Assembly: GCA_044227095.1 (NCBI GenBank)
Contig: JBGAFV010000001.1
Span: 5,084,001 to 5,148,000 of the forward strand
Origin: JACMLD01 sp044227095
Lineage (GTDB): Bacteria > Bacteroidota > Bacteroidia > Chitinophagales > Chitinophagaceae
DNA length: 64,000 bases
Direction: 5' to 3'
A model generated the notes under the pieces. That model ran no database searches and was not told where the DNA came from. It saw only the letters and a list, made by a program, of their open reading frames with translations. Both the position numbers and the translations under genes were made by a program. Below are positions 43,101 to 51,810 of the stretch, piece by piece; within the stretch, counting starts at the first letter, position 1; each line of letters begins with the position of its first letter.

Positions 43101-43343
43101 AGGAAGTTCTGCAAATGCAGATGAATCCTGATCAAGCCTTAAGCCGGCTTTCTGCTTAGCCTTATCAGGCCCGTGGCATGAAAAACATTTATCGGCCAGA
43201 ATCGGTTTTACATGTACGTTATAATCTAGCGAAGCAGGCAAATCTTTGTAAGCAACCTTTATATCTTCTGGCAATGCCGGGGCGCAGGATGGCAGGCATG
43301 CGGCAACAGCAATCATTAGCAGCACAATAAGAAAACAACGCAT
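40128..43343 (-). CDS. PSCyt1-DUF1549-LamG-DUF1553 lipoprotein
   Basis: A 1071-residue lipoprotein with lipobox LPSC (C20). A PSCyt1 cytochrome domain has the haem site CFSCH (53-57). DUF1549 (about 150-370) contains FADSHGYTVDR and a further possible haem site CAKCH. A LamG/concanavalin-like sandwich (about 450-640) suggests carbohydrate binding. DUF1553 (about 770-1030) has RVEVNRLWQNFFGTGLV and SYCVVRRQKTNTPLQAL. This architecture is abundant in Planctomycetes and Verrucomicrobia and occurs in some Bacteroidota. Together with DUF1501 it probably forms a periplasmic redox complex acting on a complex glycan or sugar. The substrate is unknown. Confidence 0.9.
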   Translation of the reverse strand: MRCFLIVLLMIAVAACLPSCAPALPEDIKVAYKDLPASLDYNVHVKPILADKCFSCHGPDKAKQKAGLRLDQDSSAFAELPENPGKVAIKPGSLRGSEFYHRIVSTDPQYMMPEPKSHLTLTAKEKAILIKWIEDGAVYKPHWAFVKPVKAAVPKVKEEARIINPIDNFIFSKLEEEKLSPSKEADKETLLRRVSLDLTGLAPTIEETDNFLKDNSANAYEKQVDRLLASPQYGEKMAVDWLDLARFADSHGYTVDRLRDMSPYRDWVINAFNSNMPYSTFIQWQLAGDLMPHPTKDMIIATAFNRNHQQNMEGGIIEEEYQAEYVVDRTNTFGDAFMGLSVGCAKCHDHKFDPISQKNYYELFSFFNNVKEAGQISWDDAMPSPTLMLPSAEKEKILQFINNNIAVQQKVIDNAKAAAIPDFEKWMQTGGYKKLANEKIPQSNLQAQYSFENGSLKNSVNVKQTGVMKRETGQPGDAPVFETHNNGKALVLTGDTWLDLGQAGVFSKSDPFSIGVWINIPQNLKEAVILHKGNAERLYNYRGYHLMIRNNRFELNMAHTAPSNAITKISTADVPRDEWIQLTITYDGSSKAEGLRLYLNGSIMNMETTMDQLQKDIMFGGKTEPGLQIGGWWRGSGFKGGKADDIVVYNRALTAFEAGILAGKTSWANIVGTNLTEETTTALKAYYLSAINPVLQREEKKLQGLRHELSDSTANVQELMVMQEMTTPKKTYVLQRGNYNMPGDEVFPNTPAAILPFPANFPKNRYGLAQWLTNENHPLTARVEVNRLWQNFFGTGLVKTAEDFGNQGEMPSHPQLLDWLAVSFRESGWDIKKLNKLIVMSAAYRQASQASKDLMEKDPENRLLARGPSGRMSAEMIRDNALQASGLLNKKIGGKSVKPYQPDGLWEINNTSYTRDSGDAVYRRSLYVIVKRSVPNPTLATFDGVSRSYCVVRRQKTNTPLQALVTLNDPTFTETAKAIGEQMLRTNDKREAVITAYRKLTARSPSQKEIDLLMALQQTEEKKFKEQPAKARGWLHAGEYTIAKNIDSLQVAANAVVASTILNSDACLTKR

Positions 43344-43412
43344 TAGAAGAAGTTTATCAAATGGTGCTTAAATGTACGAAATATACTTGCAGGAATATGT
43401 TAGCAGTGGATC

Positions 43413-44180
43413 TTACAAATACTTCTTTAAAAATTTAAGCCTGGTACTTGTTTGTTTAATCCATTCCCTTGCCATTAGCTCATGGCCTGGAACAGTTGGA
43501 TGTATGCCATCCCAAATCCAGTATTCAATTGGCGCTTTTGCAATGGCTTTATCATATACAGCGGGGTAATCAACCACTACCGCATTAAAATCTTTAGCGA
43601 GTGTTTTTACTTTTTCTGCCCTTTGTAAAGCGCCGTCTTTCCATTGCTCCCAGTTTTCTTTTCTTTTACCAACCGGGTAAACAAAAGGAATACCAAGCAC
43701 AAAAACAATATCGGGGTTACCTGTCTTTACATCTTCCAGTAATTTTCTGTACACAGTCTCAAAAGCATCAACCGACTGGGCGTTAGGTTTGTTTTCTACT
43801 GTTGCTGCGGTATCATTAATGCCAATTAAAACACTAAGCACATCGGGCTTAATATCCAATGTATCTGTTTGCCACCTTTTTTGCAAATCAATAATTGTAT
43901 TGCCACTTACGCCGCGGTTATAAAATTGATATCCTGCCGAAGGGAAATCGGCCCCTACCCTGCTTGCCACGCTAAAAGCATAACCATGCCCCATTATATG
44001 ATTTGGATCCAGGTTGCGGCCACGGTTGCCATCTGTAATAGAATCTCCCTGGAAAAGAAATACAAGTTTGTCTTTATCTGCATTTTCGGTTACACCTGCC
44101 TGTAATGATAAAACCGGCAAACCAGTTGTAAGTACAGTAGCAGTGGCAATAAACTTTCTGCGTGAAAAATTTGTCATCAT
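43413..44180 (-). CDS. SGNH/GDSL-type hydrolase with Tat-like signal
   Basis: The ATG at 44180 (MMTNFSRRKFIA) is chosen; the longer TTG reading would run into the PLC gene. The twin-arginine SRRKF plus a hydrophobic stretch suggests Tat export. SGNH blocks: GDSITDGNRG (Ser nucleophile), a Gly in block II, GINDTA (Asn) and DGIHPTVPGH (Asp/His). About 255 residues. Such enzymes are carbohydrate or lipid esterases, often deacetylases of plant glycans. It lies 15 bases after the PLC gene and 70 before the DUF1553 gene on the same strand, so all may be one transcript. Confidence 0.87.
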   Translation of the reverse strand: MMTNFSRRKFIATATVLTTGLPVLSLQAGVTENADKDKLVFLFQGDSITDGNRGRNLDPNHIMGHGYAFSVASRVGADFPSAGYQFYNRGVSGNTIIDLQKRWQTDTLDIKPDVLSVLIGINDTAATVENKPNAQSVDAFETVYRKLLEDVKTGNPDIVFVLGIPFVYPVGKRKENWEQWKDGALQRAEKVKTLAKDFNAVVVDYPAVYDKAIAKAPIEYWIWDGIHPTVPGHELMAREWIKQTSTRLKFLKKYL

Positions 44181-44194
44181 TAATCCAGGTGTGG

Positions 44195-46183
44195 TTATTG
44201 ATAAAGTTCTGTCTTGTTTAAATCTATACAATAATCAGTAATCCACGGCCCGGCCACATCTACATAAAGAATATGCGGCCTGTTCTTTTTATTAATAGTG
44301 CCGTCTTTTACCCATTCATCAATAGTATTCGGCAAATACTTATTGCCTTCAAGAGAATGATCAATAATGCTCTTGTGCTTTCTTACCACATTAGTAAGCA
44401 GCATAACACTGTTTACAACGGGGCTTAATTTTTCGTCTTCAAAATCATTGCATACCATTGGGGCTTCATCAGCGCTTTGCGTTAATTGCCAGTCTAAACG
44501 GATAAGATCATTTTTTGCAAGCGCCGCCGAACCGGCAAAAAACAGTTTCTCTTTTTCAAGCAGTTTTTTAATATCGTTGGTAGCTGCATATTCCCTTCTG
44601 AAATTTACAAACGCTTTAGATTTATCGGCAATTGAGCAGGAACTGAAAAGCTTATCATTATTATTTTCTGTTTCAAAAGTAATAACCACTTTACCTGCCA
44701 ATTGGCTAAGTGGTACATCGCCAATAGCAGCAGCAGTATTACTGTAAATAAATTCTCTTCCTATGCGTGCAGTAAGCGAATCTTTTAAACCGGCAGTAGG
44801 TGTTTCCTTCTCGCAAAAGTGACTAAAAGAAATCAGTATAATCTCCTGTTTATTTTTTTGCAGGAACCTGCGTATGCCATCAGCAACATCTTTGAGCCTT
44901 TCTCCATAACCACCACCTATTGCTTCCTGCATACAATCGGAAGCGCAATGTTTTGCGTGCAATTGGTTTTTATATGTTCCGGCCCTTAGATCAAACATTC
45001 TTATGCCGGCATTCAATTGCTTTTCAATATTTATTTTTTGAGTGAGCGTATTGCATTGATTAATGGTGCCGCTTTGCTGACCGCCAACACCATTCAATAT
45101 ACTCATACCAGCATCGTGTGCACCGGGTATTACAATATCCTGCAAAGTTTTTTTACTGGTAAGCGGTTGCAATATTTGTTGCATCCAGCTTGCAGGATTG
45201 TAATTAGAAAAATTGCTGAGGTATAAATGTTGATCTGTTCCGGGATAAGCGAGTAAAAAATTATTATCATTCACTTTACAAATAGAAACAGGGTACGTCG
45301 TTTCAAAAACAGATGGAAGTGATAATCCTCCAACTGGTTTTTCTGCATCTTCCGCAGATGCATAATAAATCTTGTTATCGTTTTTACCACCTGTCCAGAT
45401 ATAAAACAACCGGTTAGAATTCCAAACCTGGTAAATAGCAGGTGCAGCTGTTGTTTTAGCTGTGCCTACAGGCGATGATTTTGTCCATGTTTTGCTTTCA
45501 ATATTATAATCTGCATAATAGACACTAAGGTCTTTCCTGTGCCAGCAAAAACGCACATCGTTCTTACCTGTTGTTGCAACAAAAGGATAGTCGGCAGATT
45601 TCTCATTGCTTACAGGATTTGCTTCTGCTTCTGCAAATTGTCCGTTAGCACCAGGCTCCAGCAGGCTAAACAACATTTGATCTTTATCATCAGCATGAGA
45701 AGCAATCATCACTTTGCCATTAATGGGTGCAGCAGTAACACCACCAGATAATTTTACACTGTTTTTAAAATGCACTTCATATACATCGGTTGTATTAAAT
45801 GCATTTTCGCTGCTGTTGATAATATATTTCAATACACCATCTTTGGAGATCCAGAAAAGATAGATGCGTTTATCCAGCACCCTTAACACTGGCGATGCAG
45901 CTGTTTGCTGGTTAGGTATGGCCGTTTCTGTACTTACGGTTTCTGTATCGTATTGTTTACCCAGGCAACTGTAATAAACATTTCCACTGCCGGCATCCTT
46001 CCAGGTTACAAAATAAACGCCATTAAAATTGGTGATGTCCATTGCCCTATCTGTTTTTGCATTGGGCAAAAATTTAGCGGGATGGGTAAAGTTGAGGTTT
46101 TGGCCATTTGCAATAAAGCCACATAAAAACAATAGTGACACTGCAACGGTAACAACTTTTTTACTCAATAAGCAGAAGTTCAT
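44195..46183 (-). CDS. Exported PI-PLC X-domain protein with N-terminal propeller-like region
   Basis: A 662-residue exported protein (signal peptide ending ANGQ). Residues about 30-335 contain repeated WKDxGSGNVYYS, IYLFWISKDG and LFYIWTGGKND segments, resembling a sialidase/lectin-type propeller. Residues about 345-640 form a phosphatidylinositol-specific phospholipase C X-domain: PGAHDAG with H356, AGIRMFDLRAG, and the LHAKHC region with H409/H412. Cys residues nearby may form disulphides. Bacterial PI-PLC proteins cleave phosphoinositides or GPI-like anchors; whether this one does is unknown. It heads the leftward SGNH-DUF1553-DUF1501 set. Confidence 0.8.
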   Translation of the reverse strand: MNFCLLSKKVVTVAVSLLFLCGFIANGQNLNFTHPAKFLPNAKTDRAMDITNFNGVYFVTWKDAGSGNVYYSCLGKQYDTETVSTETAIPNQQTAASPVLRVLDKRIYLFWISKDGVLKYIINSSENAFNTTDVYEVHFKNSVKLSGGVTAAPINGKVMIASHADDKDQMLFSLLEPGANGQFAEAEANPVSNEKSADYPFVATTGKNDVRFCWHRKDLSVYYADYNIESKTWTKSSPVGTAKTTAAPAIYQVWNSNRLFYIWTGGKNDNKIYYASAEDAEKPVGGLSLPSVFETTYPVSICKVNDNNFLLAYPGTDQHLYLSNFSNYNPASWMQQILQPLTSKKTLQDIVIPGAHDAGMSILNGVGGQQSGTINQCNTLTQKINIEKQLNAGIRMFDLRAGTYKNQLHAKHCASDCMQEAIGGGYGERLKDVADGIRRFLQKNKQEIILISFSHFCEKETPTAGLKDSLTARIGREFIYSNTAAAIGDVPLSQLAGKVVITFETENNNDKLFSSCSIADKSKAFVNFRREYAATNDIKKLLEKEKLFFAGSAALAKNDLIRLDWQLTQSADEAPMVCNDFEDEKLSPVVNSVMLLTNVVRKHKSIIDHSLEGNKYLPNTIDEWVKDGTINKKNRPHILYVDVAGPWITDYCIDLNKTELYQ

Positions 46184-46379
46184 AGAAAGAAGTTTAATAG
46201 CAAAAGAAAAATCAAGTCCGAAAATAATCTTTTAAAAAAAATATTAAAAAAATATTTATTTTGTTTTAATAGATATTTTTGCACTGTCAGCCATTCAATA
46301 TGCCTGCTATTAGCTACCCAGCTACGATTATTGCTTATATAAAACTCCCGATAACTTTATTAAAACCAAACCTATCGCT

Positions 46380-47816
46380 ATGCTTAAAATTGTACTCGCT
46401 TTATTGTCAGTTTTCTTATTGAGTGCCGCTTCGGCACAAGACGCAAACTATTGGTCTTCTTCTTTTGGCCCCGGCGGTTTTCTAACACCAGGTGCAGTTA
46501 TTGCAAGAAACAACGATAGTGGTGTATTGTTTTATAACCCGGCCCTGTTGGCGTACAACACTAAAAATGCTGCATCCATCAGCGGAAGCATTTATAATTT
46601 TCAGTCTACTAAAATAAAAAATGGTGCAGGCACAGGCCTCAACCTCAATTCTACTGCAGAAAGTATAATACCAGGAATTGCTTCCAACACCATTTATCTT
46701 AACCTTAAGAACAATCCTATCACTGTAGCCTATGCTCTAATTAATGATCCTGTTATCAATTACCAGGCATCTCAAAGAAAAGATGATAAGTTTAATGTAC
46801 TAAACGATAGCTATAGCCCCGGCCCTGAATATTTTGTAGGCCAGTATACTTCTTCTAACCAGGTAAGTTCTACTTCGGGCTTGCTTGCTTTTGGAAAAAA
46901 TGTTTCGTCAAAACTTGCACTTGGTCTTTCATTTAATGTAAATTTTCGCAAACAGAGTTACCTGCTCGATTACAGATCAAGGGCATTAATCAATAGTGGA
47001 AGCCAGTTTGGTCCGCCGGTTGTAAACGTTTCAGAATTTTACCAGGCACATAATACCAATGCCTCACTTGGCATTAAAGCAGGACTTGCATATGATCTTG
47101 CACCAAATCAACATCTAGGCCTTTTAATTTCTGCGCCGTTTATACATTTATGGAGCAAGGCTGATATACTTTCCGACAACGTGGTTAATAACCTTCAGCT
47201 TGTACCCGGAGATACTGTTTACCTGCTTGCAAATACCAAACAGACAGGACTAAAATCTAAATGGAAAATGCCTTTAAGCATTGCATTGGGTTATACCTAC
47301 GATTTTACCGGAGGCCAGCTTTATTTTGCTGCAGAGTATTTTATGAAAGTGAGCGAATACAATGTTATTACCCCAAGAAATGATTATTTCATAAGGCCAG
47401 ATACCGCCAATAACGTCTATACTGCTTCGCTATTAAAAATGAAAGATGCCCGTAAGGCAATTGTAAATTTTTCTCTTGGTGCAAGTTTTCTTATTAAAGA
47501 TGCCGTTACCGGTTTTTGTTCTTTACGTACAGATTTTAATTATGCAAGTGATGATCTATATAGCAATACAGACGGCTATAAAATAAATACTGCAAACTGG
47601 AATTTATACCACGCACAAATTGGTGCAAATTTTAAGAAAAGAAAATTCAATCTGCGTTCTGGCTTGCTGGTTAGTTATGGCAGCACAAAAAATTACGACC
47701 AGGGTATTAATTATGATAATCCTAATGAAGGCAACCTTTTGATTGGTGATATTGGCAAAACGAAAGCCACCCGTTTTTCTGTTGGGTTGATGATAGCATA
47801 TATCCATAACCTCTAG
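46380..47816 (+). CDS. FadL-like outer-membrane transport protein
   Basis: A 478-residue exported protein (signal peptide ending ASAQ). The N-terminus FGPGGFLTPGAVIARNNDSG, then FYNPA, resembles the FadL/TodX family, whose N-terminal hatch blocks a 14-strand barrel. The rest is alternating beta strands ending in RFSVGLMIAYIHNL, as for a barrel C-terminus. FadL-type channels import hydrophobic compounds such as fatty acids or aromatics. The phospholipase gene diverges 196 bases upstream, which might supply fatty acids; this link is speculative. It could also be a general porin-like protein. Confidence 0.7.
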   Translation: MLKIVLALLSVFLLSAASAQDANYWSSSFGPGGFLTPGAVIARNNDSGVLFYNPALLAYNTKNAASISGSIYNFQSTKIKNGAGTGLNLNSTAESIIPGIASNTIYLNLKNNPITVAYALINDPVINYQASQRKDDKFNVLNDSYSPGPEYFVGQYTSSNQVSSTSGLLAFGKNVSSKLALGLSFNVNFRKQSYLLDYRSRALINSGSQFGPPVVNVSEFYQAHNTNASLGIKAGLAYDLAPNQHLGLLISAPFIHLWSKADILSDNVVNNLQLVPGDTVYLLANTKQTGLKSKWKMPLSIALGYTYDFTGGQLYFAAEYFMKVSEYNVITPRNDYFIRPDTANNVYTASLLKMKDARKAIVNFSLGASFLIKDAVTGFCSLRTDFNYASDDLYSNTDGYKINTANWNLYHAQIGANFKKRKFNLRSGLLVSYGSTKNYDQGINYDNPNEGNLLIGDIGKTKATRFSVGLMIAYIHNL

Positions 47817-47905
47817 TCAAAACATAGAATTAATTCTACAAAAATTAAAAACAATAATTTCGCCATTCCGAAACCTCATATATTGCACATTCAACCAAAA
47901 CCCAT

Positions 47906-48550
47906 ATGCACCAACTAAGAAATTTAACCGTTTTATTGATCACTATTTTTTGTATTTCATCTTGCGGACCTACTATTAAAACAACCGGATCCTGGGTAAA
48001 CAAAGAAAAACTCAATGGCCCAAAAAAGAGCCAAATTTTTGTAGTAGCATTAATTCAAAATATTGAAGCCCGTGATGCTATAGAAAATGATATAGCAAAT
48101 GCTGCTACGGCAAGAAATATCAAAACTGTAAAAAGCCTTTCTGTTTTTGGCGTATTTGGTACAAAAGAACAACTTCCCACAGAAGAACGCCTGCTTGCTA
48201 AAGTAAAAGAAACTGGTTGCGATGCAATCTTCACTATATCTGTTGTAGATAAACAAAGCGAAACAAGGTATGTGCCAGGCACTAATACTTATTATGCACC
48301 TTATCCAACATATGGTTATTATGGGAGGTTTGGTGGATACTATGGCTACAGCAGCTCATTTTACAATCCTGGTTATTATACAACTGATAAGACTTATTTT
48401 CTTGAGACCAATGTGTATGATGCAAACACACAGGAAATATTATTCTCCATGCAATCAAAAGCAACAAATCCTTCTAACATAAAAAAATACAGTGCAGCCT
48501 ATACTGCGCTTGTTGTACAGGAACTAAAGGAAAGAGGAGTATTGAAGTAA
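47906..48550 (+). CDS. Lipoprotein, DUF4136-like
   Basis: A 214-residue lipoprotein with lipobox ISSC (C20) and start ATG at 47906. A folded core (about 38-105) begins TTGSWVNKE and contains DAIFTISVVDKQ. A Tyr/Gly/Pro-rich linker (about 120-150: YYAPYPTYGYYGRFGGYYGY) follows, then a second part with YFLETNVYD and FSMQSKATNP. This resembles DUF4136 lipoproteins, whose role is unknown. It is 89 bases downstream of the FadL-like gene on the same strand and is followed by a strong terminator. Confidence 0.75.
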   Translation: MHQLRNLTVLLITIFCISSCGPTIKTTGSWVNKEKLNGPKKSQIFVVALIQNIEARDAIENDIANAATARNIKTVKSLSVFGVFGTKEQLPTEERLLAKVKETGCDAIFTISVVDKQSETRYVPGTNTYYAPYPTYGYYGRFGGYYGYSSSFYNPGYYTTDKTYFLETNVYDANTQEILFSMQSKATNPSNIKKYSAAYTALVVQELKERGVLK

Positions 48551-48577
48551 GCCCCGTTTAACAGAATCCATATTTTT

Positions 48578-48613
48578 AAAAAGGTCAGAATGAAACCTCA
48601 TTCTGACCTTTTT
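48578..48613. terminator. Strong bidirectional intrinsic terminator
   Basis: AAAAAGGTCAGAATGA (48578-48593) and TCATTCTGACCTTTTT (48598-48613) form a perfect 16-bp stem with an AACC loop, with A-tract/T-tract flanks. It lies between convergent genes and can terminate both the lipoprotein and GH51 transcripts. Confidence 0.92.
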
Positions 48614-48632
48614 ATTTTATAGCACCTGCAGG

Positions 48633-50654
48633 TTATTTTGTTTCTAACTGCAATATAGTAATTGAATAAGGGGGCAATGTTCTTGTAAAGTTTTTACCCA
48701 GCCCTTTTAATTTTGAAGTAACGGGTGTAATTTTTTGCGGTTCTGTAATCGTATTGGTATCCTCAGGTTTATCGGCTTTCATTTGTACCATAGTAGCAAC
48801 AGGGCTAACTTTTACCACACCAGCCAGGTTTATGTTTACAGGTTGTTTATCACCTCCGGCATTTACAAGTTTTAAATAAACAGTACCGGTTTGTTTATTG
48901 CGGGTAGCTACATAAAACAATATGGGAATTTGTTTTGCTTCCATACCTGCTGCGCTGTCTTTCTTTGTAAGCCCCCTTAACCGAGTAGCAATATTTGTTG
49001 CTGCAATAGGCACTACTTCATTGCCAAGATAATTGCTAAACATCTTTTGTGCATAATAAGGAGGAGAACCATAAGCTGTAAGCGTATTATAACCTATGAG
49101 ATCAGATTTCCATTGCATGCCACCGGGGTTTACATTTACAAACAGTGGTGCATAACAATGCATCACCACAATATCCGAATTGCGCTCCATGCCCGTCATC
49201 CACGCTGCATCACCTAATGCCGAATTAAAATTAGGCGTTGGTTCACCTTCACGTGTGGCCCACTCTCCTACAAAAATTTTAGGGCCATTGCGATCGTAAT
49301 TGTCATAATGCGCTGCATCTTCCTGCATTTCCCATGCATTGCGGTAATAATGTTCATCAAGCACTTCAAGACTGCGTATTGGCGCTTTCACTCTTTGTCC
49401 GAGTGGATCTTTTCCTCCTACGGTAGAAATTATTTTTAACTGCGGATATTTAGCTTTTATGGCATCATAAAACTGAATATAACGGCGCTCATAACTTCCA
49501 GACATATCAAAGCCATCTTCATTTCCAATCTCTACATAACTAAGGCTAAACGGTTTGGGATGACCATCAGCCGCACGTCTTGCTCCCCATTTCGTATTTA
49601 CATCTCCAATCACATATTCAATTTCTTCCAGTGCTTCATCAACAAATGGTTTTAGCAATGCACCAGAGTCGAGATAATCCCTGTTCAACGTATAACCTGC
49701 AAATACTGCAAGCAATGGTTCCATTTTTAAATCCTCGCACCATTCAAGAAATTCAAGCAAACCCATTCCATCAGAAGAGCGATAACTCCATGTACCCATG
49801 TGACCAGGGCGTTTCTCCAGTCCGCCCAAAGTCTTTTTCCAATCGAACCGGGTTGAAAACATTTGTCCTTCTAAATAATTACCACCTGGCAAACGAAGAA
49901 AAGAAGGTTTCATATCTGCAAGCAACTGCATAATATCTGGCCGGTTTCCATTTGCCCTGTCGTTATAGGTAGGCGGAAAAAGTGAAACCAGGTTAAACCA
50001 GTATTGGCCTTCATCTGTTGCTGCAATAACAAATCTTGTATCTGCTGTTGGCTGTATATTGCTTTCAGTGGTGAGCGTAAATGCATAGCGTTGCCATTCA
50101 CTGCCAATGCGGTTTATTTTTGCAGTAGCATAAACAATTTTGCCGTCATTACTTTCAATGGTTACTGTAAGGGTTTTATCTATACGATCTGATTTTGCAT
50201 AAAAAGAACCATGATAAGTAGTAGCAGGTTTTACTGGTATGCCCCAAAAACCTGCATTGGCAATACCTGTGCGTTTACCAGGATGTTGTACATCCAGCAA
50301 AAGGCAAGTAGTGAGTGCTTCATTAATGGGTTGCTTTGTATCCAGTTTAAGTGAGTCTGTGCTGCCTTCATCTTTTACAACAGACCAATATTCTGGTTTC
50401 CTGAGGTTGTCTTTAAAAATACGGTTGCGTATGAGTTCTCCATACAATCCGCCATCGTAAGAAAAATTAATTTCTTCCGTCATCAGTCCGTATAATTTTG
50501 GGCTTACAGCAGCGCCTTGTTTATCCAGTTGCAATGTAAGTTTTGCAGGTTGTTGCGCCGTTACTGTATAACATGCAAAAGATAACAGCAGCCCATGTGC
50601 AAAGGGGTTGGTAAAGAATGTTTTTGTAAGAAATTTAATCTTTGCAAAATGCAT
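48633..50654 (-). CDS. Secreted GH51 alpha-L-arabinofuranosidase
   Basis: A 673-residue exported protein (signal peptide ending VTAQ). An N-terminal carbohydrate-binding-like sandwich (about 60-230) is followed by the GH51 TIM barrel. The acid/base is E379 in VEIGNEDGF and the nucleophile is E464 in FVGEWATR. SFLRLPGGNYLEG and PLLAVFAGY are further family signatures. The C-terminal sandwich completes the usual fold. It removes terminal alpha-L-arabinofuranosyl residues from arabinan, arabinoxylan or arabinogalactan. The SGNH gene lies 44 bases upstream on the same strand, so an esterase-arabinofuranosidase operon is likely. Confidence 0.92.
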   Translation of the reverse strand: MHFAKIKFLTKTFFTNPFAHGLLLSFACYTVTAQQPAKLTLQLDKQGAAVSPKLYGLMTEEINFSYDGGLYGELIRNRIFKDNLRKPEYWSVVKDEGSTDSLKLDTKQPINEALTTCLLLDVQHPGKRTGIANAGFWGIPVKPATTYHGSFYAKSDRIDKTLTVTIESNDGKIVYATAKINRIGSEWQRYAFTLTTESNIQPTADTRFVIAATDEGQYWFNLVSLFPPTYNDRANGNRPDIMQLLADMKPSFLRLPGGNYLEGQMFSTRFDWKKTLGGLEKRPGHMGTWSYRSSDGMGLLEFLEWCEDLKMEPLLAVFAGYTLNRDYLDSGALLKPFVDEALEEIEYVIGDVNTKWGARRAADGHPKPFSLSYVEIGNEDGFDMSGSYERRYIQFYDAIKAKYPQLKIISTVGGKDPLGQRVKAPIRSLEVLDEHYYRNAWEMQEDAAHYDNYDRNGPKIFVGEWATREGEPTPNFNSALGDAAWMTGMERNSDIVVMHCYAPLFVNVNPGGMQWKSDLIGYNTLTAYGSPPYYAQKMFSNYLGNEVVPIAATNIATRLRGLTKKDSAAGMEAKQIPILFYVATRNKQTGTVYLKLVNAGGDKQPVNINLAGVVKVSPVATMVQMKADKPEDTNTITEPQKITPVTSKLKGLGKNFTRTLPPYSITILQLETK

Positions 50655-50698
50655 GGCAGTTGATGTTTTAGTCCTTATTGAAAAAATATATAAGTGCG

Positions 50699-51637
50699 TT
50701 ATTGTTGCAATGCAGCAATTTGCTTAGTTATTTCCGCAGCTTTTAGTTCTGCTTCACTTAGCGGAATACCAGTTTTCATTTCGGGTCTTGTATGGCCTGT
50801 TGATGTAAGCCATGCATCTTTCATAAAATTTTGCCGTTCTGCTACCAGCTTTAGTATAGCTTCCCCATTTTTATAATTGCGCATTGCCGAATTTATATCG
50901 GGATACGAAGCTGCAGTTTTCTCTCCCAAATATATCAATAGTTGTTTAGCTATCAGCCAATGCCCTGCTTCACCGGGGTGAACGCCATCATTTGCCAATG
51001 CAAATCCATCAATACCAAAAGCGGCATCTATTTTACGATGGGCATCGATATATTTTTTCATTGCAAAATGTACATCTTCTACTTCCCACTTTGCCATTTT
51101 TCGCTGCTGCAATAACCATTCAGCATATTTATCCATAACTACAGCATATCCTTTGGCACCACCACGTTGCTCATCGTATACAGTTGGCGTAATAAAAATA
51201 ACTCTTGCACCTGTCTTTACTAATGTATCGTGCAGCCAGTTCATTCCATTTTTATATTGCTGAAAACGTTCGTTACTAAATGAAAGATAGATACCATCAT
51301 TGATTCCATAAGAAGCGAAAATAAGATCGGGCTTAACTGTTGCTAATATCCTGTGCAGCCTTTCATGCAAATCCGGCCGCGGAAATCTTCCGCCTGCATG
51401 CCCTGTTTCTGAAAGACCTGAAACAGTTTCGCTGGGAAGTCCCACATTAATAAACGTAACTGAACTACCGGGATGCAAAACTGTATAGCATGCTTCCATA
51501 TCTGTAATATAGTTGCCTGCATAAGTAATGCTATTGCCTAGAAATAAAATAGTGTGCACCTTATTGCCTAATGGCTGTGCAAAAACAAATAATACAGTAA
51601 ATAAAAAAACAAGGAGAGAACTCAAATACTTTTTCAT
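50699..51637 (-). CDS. SGNH/GDSL-type carbohydrate-esterase-like hydrolase
   Basis: The ATG at 51637 (MKKYLSSLLVFLF) is chosen because it starts a clean signal peptide; the longer TTG reading adds an unlikely tail. The protein has 312 residues. SGNH blocks: LGNSITYAGNY (Ser), GLPSETVSGLSE, YGINDGIYLS (Asn) and DGVHPGEAGH (Asp/His). A helical C-terminal extension follows. It is probably an acetyl esterase for decorated plant polysaccharide, because GH51 lies 44 bases downstream. It is not closely similar to the SGNH protein at 43413-44180. Confidence 0.87.
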   Translation of the reverse strand: MKKYLSSLLVFLFTVLFVFAQPLGNKVHTILFLGNSITYAGNYITDMEACYTVLHPGSSVTFINVGLPSETVSGLSETGHAGGRFPRPDLHERLHRILATVKPDLIFASYGINDGIYLSFSNERFQQYKNGMNWLHDTLVKTGARVIFITPTVYDEQRGGAKGYAVVMDKYAEWLLQQRKMAKWEVEDVHFAMKKYIDAHRKIDAAFGIDGFALANDGVHPGEAGHWLIAKQLLIYLGEKTAASYPDINSAMRNYKNGEAILKLVAERQNFMKDAWLTSTGHTRPEMKTGIPLSEAELKAAEITKQIAALQQ

Positions 51638-51810
51638 TGATGCAATAAGGATTACTGCTAAAGATAAATCAATGAAAGCTGATAGAACCTTTTTTATTAT
51701 TTTTTTGAAAATAATTTCTTTCAAATAAAAAACCAGGTAAATGAATACCGGGCTTTTTTCATAGTGGGAAATAACCCTGCAAATTTTTCCCAGATTATCT
51801 TCATCACATT

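Noticed and set aside
46274..46281. TATTTTTG box upstream of the FadL-like gene
   Set aside because: The nearest upstream TTTG is 10 bases away, too close for a -33 element; not called as a promoter.
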